Shown here in pieces: positions 17,192-26,036 of a stretch of 64,000 nucleotides of DNA (position 1 is its first letter; each line of letters begins with the position of its first letter). The position numbers were made by a program, and so were the translations under genes. Below the pieces are notes generated by a model. The model saw only the letters and a program-made list of their open reading frames with translations, made no database searches and was not told the DNA's origin. The stretch is from G963666705 sp963666705 (GTDB lineage Bacteria; Pseudomonadota; Alphaproteobacteria; CADEGL01), in the NCBI GenBank assembly GCA_963666705.2, contig CAXXKO010000017.1, positions 186,001 through 250,000 on the forward strand, written 5' to 3'.

Positions 17192-17281
17192 CGTCCCTCT
17201 CCTTCTCGCGGTGCGGAGTCACAGAGGCAGGACGCCGGCGGCCCCGCGCCCCATGTCTAGGGTAGCAGGTCGGGTGGGATC

Positions 17282-17392
17282 AGCGATATCCGGGCGGCCC
17301 TCGACCAAGCGATCGCGCTCCACCGGCCCTGCGTGGTCGATGTCGTCTCCGATTCCTATGCCCAGGCGCCACACGCCTATCTCGGCGATTAG
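17282..17392 (+). pseudogene. C-terminal relic of a second TPP enzyme
   Basis: Reads SDIRAALDQAIALHRPC then VVDVVSDSYAQAPHAYLGD and a TAG stop. This matches the last 36 residues of the enzyme at 14560-16242 with few changes, at about 85% nucleotide identity over 108 bp. Many differences are synonymous, so the sequence was under protein-level selection before the rest was lost. No other part of the second gene is present, since the aldolase starts at 17191 on the opposite strand. Confidence 0.85.
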
Positions 17393-17401
17393 TGGACCGC
17401 A

Positions 17402-19510
17402 CTATCCGTGCGTCAGGACGAGGGCGTCCACGGCGACAGCACCCGCCGCCCCGGCGACCATGGGGTTCACGTCGATCTCGCGCACATGGTCGCGCATGGT
17501 GTCGGCGAGGACCGAGAGCCGGGAGACCGCGCGGGCCAGGGCGCCCATGTCGGCCGCCGGCTTGCCCCGGTGGCCGGCCAGCAGTTTGGCGACGCGCAGG
17601 GATTCGATGAGGCGCAAGGCTTCCGCCTCGCCGAAGGGCGGCAGGGCGAAGCGCCGGTCGTCGAGCAGCTCGACCAGCACGCCGCCCGCGCCGACCATCA
17701 CCAGCGGCCCGAACTGGGGGTCGGTGACCATGCCGAGGGCCACTTCCGTCCCAACCGGCGCCATCGCCGCGACCGTGACGCGGGGGCCGAGGCGCCGCGC
17801 GAGGTCGATATAGGCCGCGCCCGCCGCGCCCGCGTCCCCGAGCCCGAGCCGCACCCCGTCCGCCTCCGTCTTGTGGGCGATACCGGGCTCGGCCGTCTTC
17901 ATCGCTACCGGGTAGCCGATGGCGTCCGCCGCCGCGATCGCCGCGTCCTCGCTATCGGCGCGCCGCGCCGCCACCGTGGGCACGCCGAAATCGGCGAGGA
18001 GGGCGAAGGCTTCGATTTCGTCGAGCGCCGCGCCCGCGCCCAGGCGCTTACGCCAGCGCGCGGCCATGTCCGGGTCGGCTGGCGCAAGCGCCGGGGCGGC
18101 CGGCCGGGCGCGGAAGTCGCGGTAGGCGAAGGCGTTGGCGATGGCCCGAAGCGCGGTCAGGCCGCCGTCCAGCACCGGAATTCCGTTCTCCGCCAGCGCG
18201 AGCAGTACGCCGGGGTGGAACTGGCGCGCCGTATAGGTGGCGGCGACGATGGGCTTGTCGCTTCGCGCCGCGGCATCAGTGCAAACCTTGGCCAGTTGGT
18301 AGGTGAACTCGTCGACGTCGTTGGCGCCGAAGTCGGTGAACACCGCGCCGATGGCCGTATCGGGGTCGGCCACCACGGCCTGGAAGCAGTCGCCGAACAC
18401 CGTCGGCCAGTCGGGGTCGCCGGCCCAGGCGTCGACCGGGTTGACCGCCGGCAGGCTCGCATCGAGGCGCGCGCGCAGCTTGGCGCGGGTCGTCTCGCCT
18501 ATATCGGCCCAGGGCACGCCGCACGCCTCGGCATGGTCGGAGAGGAGGGCGCGTTGGCCGCCCGAATCCATGATTCCCGCCACCCCGCCCGGCCCCGGCC
18601 GCCGGTCGTGGCTCATCAGGGCGATGGTGCTCCACCACTCGTCCATGGTCTCGGCGCGGATCACCCCGTGGCGCCGGAAGACGGCCTCGAACGCGGCGTC
18701 GGCGCCGGCCAGCCGGCCCGTGTGGCTGACGATATGGCGCGCACCAGCCTCGCTGCGCCCGGGCCGGATCGCGACCACGGGCACACCCTCCCTCTCGGCC
18801 CGCTCGAGCGCGGCGAGGAAGGCTTCGGGATGGCGCACGGTCTCGAGATAGACGGCGAGGACGCGGGTCCCCGGCACTTCGAGCGCGTAGTCCATCAGCT
18901 CCGCGACCGTCAGCGCCGCCTCCTGCCCCGGCTGGATGGTGAGGTTGAAACGCACCCGGGGGTCGAGGGTGTTGGCGTAGGAGTAGGTCGAGCCCGACTG
19001 GATGATGGCGGCGACAGGCCCCGGCTTTCTCGCGACCGGCGGCACCCAGGTGCCGGCGCAGCCGTCCCGGTAGTTGACGTAGCCGATGGTGTTCGGCCCC
19101 AGGAGGGGGATATCCGCCTCCCGCGCCATATGGCCGATGCGCGCCCGCATGGGCGGGCCGGTCTCCTCGGGCAGCCAGGCGTTGGCGAACATGAGGGCCG
19201 CCCGGGCGCCGTGCCGGATGGCGTGCGCGAGCTGGCCTTCCATGCGCCCGGTGCCGCCGGCGATGAGCGCGAGGTCGACCGGCCCCGGCAGCGCGGCGAT
19301 GTCGGGATAGCAGCGCAGCCCCTCGATCTCCTCGTAGGTCGGCGTGACCGGATAGACCGCGCCCTCGTAGCCGATCGCCTTGGCCGCGCGGATGGCGCTA
19401 TAGCCGGGCCGGCCCTCGCGGCCGCTCGCGCCGACGATGGCGATCGACCGCGGGTTGAGGAGCGGCTCGAGCCTGTGGCCGGCCCCGGGCGCTGCCTGCG
19501 CGCATTTCAT
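17402..19510 (-). CDS. ADP-forming acyl-CoA synthetase (acetate-CoA ligase-like)
   Basis: A 702-residue protein fusing the alpha and beta parts of NDP-forming acyl-CoA synthetases. The N-terminal CoA-binding domain begins RSIAIVGASGREGRPGY near residue 22. Succinyl-CoA-synthetase-like domains follow, with the candidate phospho-His in VSHTGRLAGADAAF. A C-terminal ATP-grasp part (about 480-700) includes GYPVAMKTAEPGIAHKTEAD. The reaction is acid + CoA + ATP to acyl-CoA + ADP + phosphate. The start follows GGAGGC. A role in activating a carboxylic acid made by the neighbouring catabolic enzymes is inferred. Confidence 0.87.
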   Translation of the reverse strand: MKCAQAAPGAGHRLEPLLNPRSIAIVGASGREGRPGYSAIRAAKAIGYEGAVYPVTPTYEEIEGLRCYPDIAALPGPVDLALIAGGTGRMEGQLAHAIRHGARAALMFANAWLPEETGPPMRARIGHMAREADIPLLGPNTIGYVNYRDGCAGTWVPPVARKPGPVAAIIQSGSTYSYANTLDPRVRFNLTIQPGQEAALTVAELMDYALEVPGTRVLAVYLETVRHPEAFLAALERAEREGVPVVAIRPGRSEAGARHIVSHTGRLAGADAAFEAVFRRHGVIRAETMDEWWSTIALMSHDRRPGPGGVAGIMDSGGQRALLSDHAEACGVPWADIGETTRAKLRARLDASLPAVNPVDAWAGDPDWPTVFGDCFQAVVADPDTAIGAVFTDFGANDVDEFTYQLAKVCTDAAARSDKPIVAATYTARQFHPGVLLALAENGIPVLDGGLTALRAIANAFAYRDFRARPAAPALAPADPDMAARWRKRLGAGAALDEIEAFALLADFGVPTVAARRADSEDAAIAAADAIGYPVAMKTAEPGIAHKTEADGVRLGLGDAGAAGAAYIDLARRLGPRVTVAAMAPVGTEVALGMVTDPQFGPLVMVGAGGVLVELLDDRRFALPPFGEAEALRLIESLRVAKLLAGHRGKPAADMGALARAVSRLSVLADTMRDHVREIDVNPMVAGAAGAVAVDALVLTHG

Positions 19511-19616
19511 CCCATGCCTCCACGGACTGACCGAACCGGTCGGATCCGAACCGGCTTGGGATCGGAAGGTCCTCAGAGCCGGCCGTCGTGTTGATTCCGC
19601 CGTTCGGCATGCTTCG

Positions 19617-21188
19617 TCATTGCACCGAGTTCAACTGATAGCGCGGTTGGAGAGTGGGCAGTGTCCAGTCCCGGTAGAAATCGCGGACATGGGGGAATAG
19701 AGCGCTATACAGCCGTTTTCTCTCCACCTCTGAAGGCGATCGCGGCTTGCTCAGGCTCCGCTCCAATTCACCCATTACGGCCTCGCGATCCACGCGGGTG
19801 AAGCGGCCGTCATCGAACACCACGACACCGTCGATGATGACTGTCTCCACGTCGCTGCTTCGCGCGCGATAGATTATGGATTCCAACACGCCCATCGCCG
19901 GATCGAGGTATGGCCGCGTTATATTGCGGTAATTGAGGACCAGCAGGTCCGCTTTCTTGCCGACCTCGATCGAGCCGATCTCGTCGCCGAACCCGCAAGC
20001 CCGGGCACCTTGCTCCGTTGCCATTCGGAATATCTGCGCAGGCGTGATCCTCGGGGTGAAGATACCGGGATTGCAGTGGATGTGCTTGACGAGCCGGATT
20101 TCCTGCAACATGTCCCGATCGTCATTCAGACCGGCTTCATCGATACCGAGGGCAACCGGAATTTGGTGCTTGAGAAAGTCTCCGACAGGCGCGATGCCAC
20201 TGCGAATCCGCAGGTTCGAGCTCGCGTTATGGCACAAGGCGCATCCCGAGCCCGCAACGATCTCCAAGTCTTCCTCGCTCGCCCAGACCGCATGGCCCAA
20301 TGTCACCTCCGGGCCGAGAAACCCAATTCTGTGAAGGTGTTGGACGGAGGACATGCCGAATCGTCGCGCGGCGAACATTTTCTGATAGATCGTCTCGGAC
20401 AGATGGAGGTGAATGCCAATGCCGTATTTCCGCGCCCATTCCTTGTTCAATGAAAGCAGTCGATCCGAGCAACGCTCCATATTGATCGGCGCGAGCCACA
20501 CGCGAACCATGTTGCTTTGCGGATGGTCGCCGAACGCGCGGATCAGCGGCTGGAGCACCTCGGTTTCGAAATCCTCCAATCGAAAGTGTGTCCGGTCGAG
20601 GAATCGCTTGGTTTCAGCGGCAAGGACGGCCGGCAGTGTAGCCAGGAACTCTTCGTCGGGTGCATAGACAAGCCGATGCTGGTCTCGCACGCACTGCGCG
20701 TAGCTTACGCGCATGCCAAGATCCAGATATGCCTGGATGGTTTTGCGACCGCTATCCGTCCAATTGCCGAGGGGCGGGGGAAGCATTACGGCGAGGTGCT
20801 GTACCGCCGTGACACCCGAGCCGACCAGCTCGAAGGCGGAATACAGGGTGTCGAGGTATTGGTCGACCCGCCGCGATTGCATCTGGGCTACGAGCCATTG
20901 CTCGAGCGGGAGATCGTTGGTTCCAAGCTGTACGGGCGTCAGGCCCATGTGGTGGTGTGCGTTGACGAAGCCTGGCAGCACGACATGGTCGTGCGAGCCG
21001 ATCACTCGGGCGTCGGGATATCGCCGGACCAGATCGTCGTAAGGCCCGATCTCCTCAATGCGGCCGTCGACGCTGAGGACGCCGGCACCTGGAACGGTCA
21101 GCACCTCTTCGTCGTCGAGCGCCTTGCACAGGACGTATCTGCCCCTGGCGATAATGGTTTCCCGACCATTGTCCGTGTCCATTTTCAT
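19617..21188 (-). CDS. Amidohydrolase (chlorohydrolase/guanine deaminase-like)
   Basis: A 523-residue metal-dependent hydrolase of the AtzA/TrzN/deaminase group. Metal ligands are HHH in FVNAHHHMG, His in IHLHLSE, His in TLGHAVWA and Asp in LGIDEAGLNDDRD. The C-terminal beta-sandwich includes IGSIEVGKKADLLVLNY. These enzymes hydrolytically deaminate purines, pterins or triazine-like rings. ATG 21188 is chosen because GGAG stands 10 bp upstream; a GTG at 21200 is possible. The gene is clearly less GC-rich than its neighbours, with codons rare around it, suggesting separate acquisition. The substrate is not determinable. Confidence 0.85.
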   Translation of the reverse strand: MKMDTDNGRETIIARGRYVLCKALDDEEVLTVPGAGVLSVDGRIEEIGPYDDLVRRYPDARVIGSHDHVVLPGFVNAHHHMGLTPVQLGTNDLPLEQWLVAQMQSRRVDQYLDTLYSAFELVGSGVTAVQHLAVMLPPPLGNWTDSGRKTIQAYLDLGMRVSYAQCVRDQHRLVYAPDEEFLATLPAVLAAETKRFLDRTHFRLEDFETEVLQPLIRAFGDHPQSNMVRVWLAPINMERCSDRLLSLNKEWARKYGIGIHLHLSETIYQKMFAARRFGMSSVQHLHRIGFLGPEVTLGHAVWASEEDLEIVAGSGCALCHNASSNLRIRSGIAPVGDFLKHQIPVALGIDEAGLNDDRDMLQEIRLVKHIHCNPGIFTPRITPAQIFRMATEQGARACGFGDEIGSIEVGKKADLLVLNYRNITRPYLDPAMGVLESIIYRARSSDVETVIIDGVVVFDDGRFTRVDREAVMGELERSLSKPRSPSEVERKRLYSALFPHVRDFYRDWTLPTLQPRYQLNSVQ

Positions 21189-21312
21189 CGACCGCTCCAC
21201 AGTTCGTTGCGCCCCGATCTCGGTCCAGATCGCCGCGGGGAGCCGGTTCCCTTCCGCCCGGCAATATCGCCGGAGAATACGTGCCTGTGAATTGGCCCCG
21301 ACAGCCGGGCGC

Positions 21313-22479
21313 TCAGCCTTGCGCCAGGTCCACGTCGCCCGCCCCGGAGAGCAGCTCGGTGCCCGTCGCAGTCATGGCATAGGTGCCGCCGATCAGAACG
21401 CCGATGCTTTCCGCCTCGTCGAGGAGGCAGGCATGGAGCACGAAGGTCGTGCCCGGGGACATCACGTCGGTCGAGGTGCGGGTGATCTCGAGGGGCTCCA
21501 GCCAGCTCGGTGGATAGCCGATCCCGACCCCGTAGCCGAAGCGCATCTTGAAACCGTCCCCCAACCCCTCGCGCCGCAGGATGTCGAGCGCCGGCGCCTC
21601 GACCGCGGCGGCCGGCACGCCGGGCTGGAGCTGGGCGAGACCGGCCCGCAGACAACGCAGCGCCACCTCGTAGAGATCCCGCGCGCTCGCTTTGGGCGGC
21701 GCGCCCGGCACGGCGAAGCTCTGTATGCCGACGCAGTTGTAACGCCGCGCGACCCCGCCGACCTCGACATGGACCAGGTCGCCCGGCTCCAGCACCCGGC
21801 CGCCCGGCGTGCCGTGGCCGAGCAGGCTGCGCGGCCCGGTCGTCATTTCGGTCGGAATGGTGAAATAGCCCGAGCCGGCGCGCCGCATCGCGTATTCGAC
21901 CTCCGCCGCCAGGGCGACCTCCGTGATGCCCGGCTTCGCATGGGCGCGGGCCGCGGCCAGCCCAGCGCGGGCGTGGCCCCCCGCCGCGCGCATCAGGTCG
22001 AGCTCGGTCGCCGACTTGACGGCGCGTAGGCGGGCCAGGGCCGCGGTGCAGTCGACCAGCTCGGCCGGGGCCAGCGCGGCCGCGAGGGCCAGGCCGAAGC
22101 CGTGGCTCACCGCCTGGCTGGAGAGGTCGAGGGCCACGCGGCGCGCCCCCGGCACCTTCTCGCGCACCACCCCGGCGAAGCGCTCGGCCGGCTCGTCGAC
22201 GCCGAACATGTAGGTGCGGATGTCGCCGACGAGGCTCGTCTCGTGCGCGATCGCCACGTCCGCGTCCCACACCACGAGGGTCGGGGCGTCCCGCCCCGGT
22301 GTGAGGACCAGCGCCTGGGGCAGCTGCGCGCCCAGGAAGGTGTCGTAGGCGCACAGCCAGTACTGGGCCTCCGGCGCCATCAGCACCGCGCAGTCGGCCC
22401 CCACCGCGGCGAGGGCCGCGCGCGCCGCCGTCATGCGGCGGTCGAATTCGGCTTTGGGGACCGGCGGGTCGAGGGTCAT
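21313..22479 (-). CDS. M24 (creatinase/aminopeptidase-fold) hydrolase, metal ligands altered
   Basis: A 388-residue protein with a creatinase-like N-terminal domain (about 1-130) and a pita-bread C-terminal domain. The usual metal ligands of M24 peptidases seem absent: the DxG...D region reads VHVEVGGVARRYNCVG, the HG region reads GYGVGIGYPPSW, and the first late Glu position is in TTFVLHACLLDE. This resembles creatinase and similar non-metal members that hydrolyse guanidino or amide compounds rather than peptides. It overlaps the comM stop by ATGA (22476-22479), so it is translated with comM. Peptidase activity is doubtful, and the exact reaction is unknown. Confidence 0.8.
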   Translation of the reverse strand: MTLDPPVPKAEFDRRMTAARAALAAVGADCAVLMAPEAQYWLCAYDTFLGAQLPQALVLTPGRDAPTLVVWDADVAIAHETSLVGDIRTYMFGVDEPAERFAGVVREKVPGARRVALDLSSQAVSHGFGLALAAALAPAELVDCTAALARLRAVKSATELDLMRAAGGHARAGLAAARAHAKPGITEVALAAEVEYAMRRAGSGYFTIPTEMTTGPRSLLGHGTPGGRVLEPGDLVHVEVGGVARRYNCVGIQSFAVPGAPPKASARDLYEVALRCLRAGLAQLQPGVPAAAVEAPALDILRREGLGDGFKMRFGYGVGIGYPPSWLEPLEITRTSTDVMSPGTTFVLHACLLDEAESIGVLIGGTYAMTATGTELLSGAGDVDLAQG

Positions 22480-24002
22480 CGCCCCGGCGCGATCTTCCGG
22501 TAGCTCAGCGCCTCGGCGACGTGGATGCGGCGGACGCCCTCTGCCGCGTCGAGGTCGGCGATGGTGCGCGAGACGCGCAGGACCCGGTGATAGCCCCTTG
22601 CCGAGAGGCGGAAACGCTCGGCCGCCTCGCTCAGGAGCTTGCGGCCTTCCGTATCGGGCGCCGCCACTTCTTCCAGCAGCTCGCCATCGGCGTCGGCGTT
22701 GGTGCGGATGGGCGCGCCGCCCTCGGGGCCGCGTCCTTCGTAGCGGGCACTCTGGCGCCCGCGCGCCGCCGCGACCCGCGCCGCGATGTCGGCCGAGCCT
22801 TCCGCCGGCGGCGGCAGGCTCAGGTCCGCCGGGTTGACCGCCGGCACCTCCACATGGAGGTCGATGCGGTCGAACAGGGGCCCCGAGATCTTGGACTGGT
22901 AGTCGAAGGCGCATCTGGGCGCGCGCGAGCAGGCCAGGGACGCATCGTCGAGATGGCCGCAGCGGCACGGGTTCATGGCGGCCACGAACTGGAAGCGCGC
23001 GGGGTAGGTGACGTGGTGGTTGGCCCGCGCGATGCTGACGCGCCGGGTCTCGATGGGCTGGCGCAGGGCCTCGAGGGTCGGGCGCGCGAACTCGGGCAGC
23101 TCGTCGAGGAACAGCACGCCGTTGTGGGCGAGGCTCACCTCGCCCGGCCGCGCCCGGAGCCCGCCGCCGACCAGCGCCGGCAGGGAGGCCGAGTGGTGCG
23201 GGTCGCGGAACGGCCGCCGGCGCAGGAGGCGCCCGCCCTCGAGCGCACCCGCGACGCTGTGGATCATGCTGACCTCGAGCGCCTCGGCCGCGTCGAGCGG
23301 CGGCAGGAGGCCGACGAGCCGCGCCGCGAGCATGGACTTGCCGGACCCGGGCGGGCCGATCATCAGGAGGTTGTGGGCGCCGGCCGCCGCGATCTCCAGG
23401 GCGCGCTTGGCCGTCTCCTGGCCCTTCACGTCCTTGAGGTCGGGATAGGCCATGCCGTCCTCGGCGAGGGCGGGCTCGGGCGGGGTCAGCACCTGGGTGC
23501 CCTTGAAATGGTTGACGATGGCCAGGAGGGAGGGCGCCGCCAGGACCTCGATGGGGCCGGCCCAGGCGGCCTCGCCGCCGCAGGCCGCGGGGCAGATCAG
23601 GCCGCGCGCCCGCGCCGAGGCGCCGAGCGCCGCCGGCAGCACCCCGGCGACGGCGGCGATGGCGCCGTCGAGCGCCAGCTCGCCGAGCGCGGAATAGCCG
23701 GCGATCTCGTCGGCCGGCAGGACTCCCATGCCGACCAGGAGGCCGAGGGCGATGGGGAGGTCGAAGTGGCTGCCTTCCTTGAGGATGTCGGCGGGCGCCA
23801 GGTTGACGGTGATGCGCTTGGGCGGCAGGGCGAGGCCCATGGCCTCCAGCGCCGAGCGCACCCGCTCGCGCGATTCGGCCACCGCCTTGTCGGGCAGACC
23901 GACGATGGTGAACGCCGGCAGGCCGGCGGCCATCTGCACCTGAACGTCGATGTCCCGGACATCGATGCCGTGGAAGGCCACGGTGTTGACGCGCGCGACC
24001 AT
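22476..24002 (-). CDS. comM: ComM/YifB-type Mg-chelatase-like AAA+ ATPase
   Basis: A 508-residue protein with the three parts of ComM: an N-terminal Lon-protease-S16-like domain (MVARVNTVAFHGIDV onward), an AAA+ core with Walker A GPPGSGKS and Walker B FLDELPEF, and a C-terminal Mg-chelatase domain (LSARGYHRVLRVSRTIADLD). A CRCGHLDDASLAC cysteine cluster is present, as in the family. ComM is a hexameric helicase that extends branch migration during natural transformation. ATG 24002 is the conserved start; upstream in-frame ATGs lack support. It is followed without a gap by the M24 gene. Confidence 0.95.
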   Translation of the reverse strand: MVARVNTVAFHGIDVRDIDVQVQMAAGLPAFTIVGLPDKAVAESRERVRSALEAMGLALPPKRITVNLAPADILKEGSHFDLPIALGLLVGMGVLPADEIAGYSALGELALDGAIAAVAGVLPAALGASARARGLICPAACGGEAAWAGPIEVLAAPSLLAIVNHFKGTQVLTPPEPALAEDGMAYPDLKDVKGQETAKRALEIAAAGAHNLLMIGPPGSGKSMLAARLVGLLPPLDAAEALEVSMIHSVAGALEGGRLLRRRPFRDPHHSASLPALVGGGLRARPGEVSLAHNGVLFLDELPEFARPTLEALRQPIETRRVSIARANHHVTYPARFQFVAAMNPCRCGHLDDASLACSRAPRCAFDYQSKISGPLFDRIDLHVEVPAVNPADLSLPPPAEGSADIAARVAAARGRQSARYEGRGPEGGAPIRTNADADGELLEEVAAPDTEGRKLLSEAAERFRLSARGYHRVLRVSRTIADLDAAEGVRRIHVAEALSYRKIAPGR

Positions 24003-24221
24003 GGCGCCTGTCCCCCCGGGTTTCCGATCCGTGCCGACGCGCCCGCTCGCCAAACGCTGGAAATCCACGGCGGCCGGATCGACCATCGATTGTAACGCAC
24101 CCGCCGCCGCCAGCACCATGCCCACGCCGCGCCGCCCATATCCGACCCACAGGCTCCTGCGAATTTGCTAAGCTCGACCCGCTCGACCCGCTCGACCGTT
24201 TCCGTTTGGGGGTGCCCGGCC

Positions 24222-25355
24222 ATGATCATCGACTCGCACGCTTACTGCTTCCTGCCCGCGGACAGCCCGGGTGGGTATGCCAGCACCGACGAGCACATGA
24301 GGTGGGTTCAGGCGGGCCAGGCGGGCCACTATCAGCCGGCTTTCGACCTCGAGACCCGCGAGGTCGCCTCCTCCCTGCCCTTGGCACCCGACGGCACCAA
24401 GGACCTCGCGCGACTGCCCGATGTCGGGTTTCGCATCGACCGCGAGGCCGGGCGCGTCGTCTGGTCCATGGGCGGCCGCGAATTCACCAAGCACTACTAT
24501 CCCCCGAACCTGCGCAATTGCGAGTATTCGCCCGCCGGCCTCATCAGCGAGATGGACTATGCCGGTGTCGACATGGCCTTCCTGCACACCCATCCGATGC
24601 TGGGGCGCGACAGCGCCTATCAGGCGGCGTGCATCGAGCGCTTTCCAGGGCGGCTGCTCTCCATGGCGCCCGTGGACGAGGGGCGTATCCGGGACGATGT
24701 GGGCGCGGTCATAGACGCCATGTCGACCTCGATCGAGGAGCACCGCCTCCACGCCATCAAGTTCAATGGCGCCAGTGTCTACATGGTCAGCGACGATCCC
24801 TGGGACGACGGTGTCTACCGGCCCTTCTGGGAGGCCGCCGTCGCCCTCGGAGTCCCGATCTTCTTCACCCTCGACAACGGCCCCGACCACACCAGTTGGG
24901 ACAATTCAGCCCAGCACCAGGCCGGCTACCTCAACGAGCTCGGCATCCTCATGCGGTGGATGGACCGCTATCCCGATACCCCGTGCAGCATCACCCACGG
25001 CTTCCCCTTTCGCACCTTCATGGCGGAGGGGCGGATCACCCTGCCCGAGGAAATCTGGCGACCGTTCGAGAACCCCAACCTCAGCATCGAGGTCTCTCTC
25101 CCGGTGCGCATCGGGGACATGTTCGACTTCCCCTACCGGGAAATCTGGCCGACCATCGAGGCGTTGGCGACCCGGATCGGCGCCGGCCAGCTCATGTGGG
25201 GAACCGACCTCCCGTTCCAGAACCGGCACTGCACCTATCTCCAGTCGCGCGCCCTCCTGGAGAGGCACTGCGCGTTCCTCGACGCGGGCGAGATCGAGAT
25301 GATCATGGGCGGCACCGTCGCGCGGGTCCTGGGCCTCCAGGACGGCGGCGGCTGA
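24222..25355 (+). CDS. Amidohydrolase-2-family metal-dependent hydrolase/decarboxylase
   Basis: A 377-residue TIM-barrel protein of the ACMSD/amidohydrolase-2 group, many members of which are decarboxylases or lactonases. It begins MIIDSHAYCFLP, where the HxH metal motif reads H-A-Y. Later pieces include HAIKFNGASVY, a His in SITHGFPF and the Asp in LMWGTDLPFQ. The second barrel His is not obvious (IFFTLDNGPDH). Start 24222 follows GGGGG. It diverges from comM and is convergent with the flavin reductase. The loss of the second His suggests altered metal binding. The substrate is unknown. Confidence 0.78.
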   Translation: MIIDSHAYCFLPADSPGGYASTDEHMRWVQAGQAGHYQPAFDLETREVASSLPLAPDGTKDLARLPDVGFRIDREAGRVVWSMGGREFTKHYYPPNLRNCEYSPAGLISEMDYAGVDMAFLHTHPMLGRDSAYQAACIERFPGRLLSMAPVDEGRIRDDVGAVIDAMSTSIEEHRLHAIKFNGASVYMVSDDPWDDGVYRPFWEAAVALGVPIFFTLDNGPDHTSWDNSAQHQAGYLNELGILMRWMDRYPDTPCSITHGFPFRTFMAEGRITLPEEIWRPFENPNLSIEVSLPVRIGDMFDFPYREIWPTIEALATRIGAGQLMWGTDLPFQNRHCTYLQSRALLERHCAFLDAGEIEMIMGGTVARVLGLQDGGG

Positions 25356-25376
25356 CGGGCGCCGCCGGTCCCCCCC

Positions 25377-25988
25377 TCAGTCCGGTGGGACCATGGTGAA
25401 GACGTTCTCGACGACGGTGTATTGCCAGTAGCCGAGGCGCGCGAGGGGCTTGAAGCGGAGGGTGTCCACGAGGCCGTCCTCGCCGATGATGTCGTCGCTG
25501 ATATGGATGCCGACGACCTGGCCGAAGACGACCACGTTCTCGTTCTCCGGGTCGTCGCTCGGCAGCTGCACGGTCTGGAGGTACTTGCACTCCATGGCGA
25601 TGGGCGATTCGCCGACCCGGGGCGGCTTCACGAAGCGGCACGGTGCCGGCGTCAGGCCGGCCTCGGCCAGCTCGTCCACCTCGGGCGCCACGTGTCCGGC
25701 GCTCGCGCTCATCTGCTCGCGCAGGGCGTCGCTCGCCATGTTGAAGACGAACTCGCCCGTCTCCTCGGCGTTGGTGCGCGAATCCTTGCGCATGCTGCGG
25801 TCCGGCCGGTGGGCCGCGCAGAACAGCAGGATGGGCGGGGAATCGGCCGCGCCGTTGAAGAAGCTGTAGGGGGCGAGGTTGACGATGCCCTCGGTGCTGA
25901 TGGTCGAGATCCAGCCGATGGGCCGGGGCACGATCAGGCTCTTGAACGGGCTGTGCGGCAGGCCGTGGTCGTGCGGCTCGTAGAACAT
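25377..25988 (-). CDS. Flavin reductase-like FMN-binding protein
   Basis: A 203-residue split-barrel protein of the flavin-reductase-like family. IVPRPIGWISTISTEGIVN and the following LAPYSFFNG segment form the FMN-binding signature, and RKDSRTNAEETGEFVFNMA follows. Such proteins bind FMN and act as flavin reductases or oxygenase partners. A GGGGGAC site precedes the ATG. The 48-bp gap to gshB upstream on the same strand allows one transcript. Its partner enzyme is unknown; no flavin monooxygenase is nearby. Confidence 0.88.
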   Translation of the reverse strand: MFYEPHDHGLPHSPFKSLIVPRPIGWISTISTEGIVNLAPYSFFNGAADSPPILLFCAAHRPDRSMRKDSRTNAEETGEFVFNMASDALREQMSASAGHVAPEVDELAEAGLTPAPCRFVKPPRVGESPIAMECKYLQTVQLPSDDPENENVVVFGQVVGIHISDDIIGEDGLVDTLRFKPLARLGYWQYTVVENVFTMVPPD

Positions 25989-26036
25989 GGATGTCCCCCT
26001 GGTAGATGCGTCGCGGAATGGATGGGTCGTCTGCGC

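Noticed and set aside
21313..24150. A single 945-codon minus-strand frame that could be read as a ComM-M24 fusion
   Set aside because: Its N-terminal part is out of frame with comM. ComM is complete in another frame and ends by ATGA overlap with the M24 start, so two separate proteins are made.
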